Below are positions 5,666 through 6,461 of a stretch of DNA of 6,461 nucleotides, one piece after another. The position numbers and the translations under genes were made by a program. The stretch's first letter is position 1. The number at the start of each line of letters is the position of its first letter. Source of the DNA: Candidatus Cloacimonadota bacterium. Its GTDB lineage: Bacteria; Cloacimonadota; Cloacimonadia; Cloacimonadales; TCS61. The DNA lies in contig DAOUVH010000055.1 of NCBI GenBank assembly GCA_030667725.1, positions 1 through 6,461 of the forward strand. Direction: 5' to 3'. Under the pieces are notes generated by a model. The model was not told the origin of the DNA. It was given only the letters and a program-made list of their open reading frames with translations, and ran no database searches.

Positions 5666-6461
5666 CTAATTAATTATTATGATCTTTCCTTTGCGTGAAT
5701 CCTTGCCCATTCTAAGAAGATAAAAATATATTCCTGATGAAATTCTATTACCGGAATTATTTTCACATTTCCAACTGAAATAGGGCTTCAGATCATTAAT
5801 ACTATAAGGACCCACTTTGCTCTCAAAGATCAATTCTCCATCTAAATTATATACCCAGATCCTGCCGGAGACATCAGTAGGAAGATTGATAAAGTTAACC
5901 TTATCAATCAAACTTTCACCGATATCAAGCGGATTCGGATAAACTATCATTTGTTTTAAATTTCTTAGACCCAATATAGATGTCAAGCTGAAATGACATT
6001 TATTGCCGCTATTGGAAATTACATTACCAGCCAGATCCTTGATGTTGTTCACTTTTAAGAAATAGGGTTGATTTGTGTATTTGAGCTCATCTTTAAATTG
6101 CATTGCCACATAACACGAATCAACTTCAAAATATACTAAGCTCTCAATTTCATTATCTTTATCAACTGCCGGTAGAAGAAGAGTATAATTACCAATATTT
6201 TCAGCTAACGGTTCATCCAGTGCTTCACTGAAAATGATATTTACGGTATTTGTATTAGAAGCGCTCACAGTGATTATCTCGGGAGGGAAAGTATCCTCTT
6301 CATATTGAAACTGGTAAGGACCCTGAGCTACAGGAACACCGGTTTTACCTGTTAGCCCTGAAATGGTTAATATATAATCATTATATTCACCGAATTCATC
6401 ATTGAATCGTAAGATCAAAGCGGTATTTTGTTCGATCATATTAACTGAGATCGGATAGATC
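5666..6461 (-). CDS. Secreted protein, C-terminal part: Ig-like domain plus type IX-like sorting domain (5' end outside window)
   Basis: The reading frame is open to the right edge, so the Met at 6439 is probably internal; 264 residues are visible and the start and signal peptide lie beyond the window. Residues below count from the edge. Around 28-43 the segment ILTISGLTGKTGVPVA looks like the end of one beta-sandwich domain. A second domain runs from PPEIITVSA (60) to about 155 and ends in NNIKDLAGN (138-146), the usual close of an SbsA-type bacterial Ig-like domain. The tail from about 170 has VYPNP (173-177), then a predicted beta-sandwich with VYNLDGELI, a SWKCENNSGNRISSGIYFY block (229-247), and Lys followed by IIIIN at the end. 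This is the layout of type IX secretion (Por) sorting domains and FlgD-Ig-like tails in FCB bacteria. The main catalytic or adhesive part, if any, is not visible. It ends 21 bases before the HEAT-like gene. Confidence 0.88.
   Translation of the reverse strand, partial: IYPISVNMIEQNTALILRFNDEFGEYNDYILTISGLTGKTGVPVAQGPYQFQYEEDTFPPEIITVSASNTNTVNIIFSEALDEPLAENIGNYTLLLPAVDKDNEIESLVYFEVDSCYVAMQFKDELKYTNQPYFLKVNNIKDLAGNVISNSGNKCHFSLTSILGLRNLKQMIVYPNPLDIGESLIDKVNFINLPTDVSGRIWVYNLDGELIFESKVGPYSINDLKPYFSWKCENNSGNRISSGIYFYLLRMGKDSRKGKIIIIN

Noticed and set aside
1..6461. Mobile elements, CRISPR repeats, RNA genes or a defence system
   Set aside because: I found no transposase or integrase motifs, no spaced identical repeats and no tRNA- or rRNA-like segments; every gene except two fits a known core or accessory family.

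Overview
All of the coding sequence I can support lies on the minus strand, so transcription runs from the right edge of the window to the left. There are eight protein genes packed almost end to end. The only intergenic gap longer than about 20 bases is 128 bases (1474-1601). I see no rRNA, tRNA, CRISPR array, transposase or integrase. The gene set suggests a low-GC, diderm, amino-acid-using bacterium: it has a BamD-type outer-membrane lipoprotein and a secreted protein whose C-terminus resembles a type IX (Por) sorting domain. It also has an M18 aminopeptidase and a MutL/GlmL-type accessory protein for B12-dependent carbon-skeleton or amino mutases. The combination fits Candidatus Cloacimonadota or a nearby Fibrobacterota-Chlorobiota-Bacteroidota (FCB) lineage, but this is inference from gene content, not a phylogenetic result.

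Right to centre (6461-1602), in order of transcription: the C-terminal part of a secreted Ig-like protein with a sorting tail; a helical, HEAT-like protein of unknown job with a very strong ribosome binding site; the transcript cleavage factor greA; an M18 metallo-aminopeptidase; the outer-membrane assembly lipoprotein bamD; and the NAD biosynthesis gene nadD. Gaps are 21, overlap (TAATG), 15, overlap or near-contact, and overlap (TAATG), so these six genes are probably one transcript. They look like a housekeeping cluster that links envelope biogenesis, transcription fidelity, peptide turnover and NAD synthesis. They share no pathway.

Left (1601-1): just after nadD comes a near-consensus sigma-70 promoter (TTGACT, 17 bases, TATAAT), then a small 125-residue protein with a lysine/arginine-rich tail, then, 13 bases later, the mutL-type gene, which runs off the left edge. 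These two genes form a second transcription unit. Part of mutL is visibly richer in GC than the AT-rich HEAT-like gene. The mutase that MutL would serve should lie beyond the left edge or elsewhere in the genome.

Most of the window is conventional. The parts most worth a second look are the uncharacterised small protein tied to mutL, the promoter with repeats around it, and the unidentified HEAT-like protein with a ten-base T tract in its coding strand.
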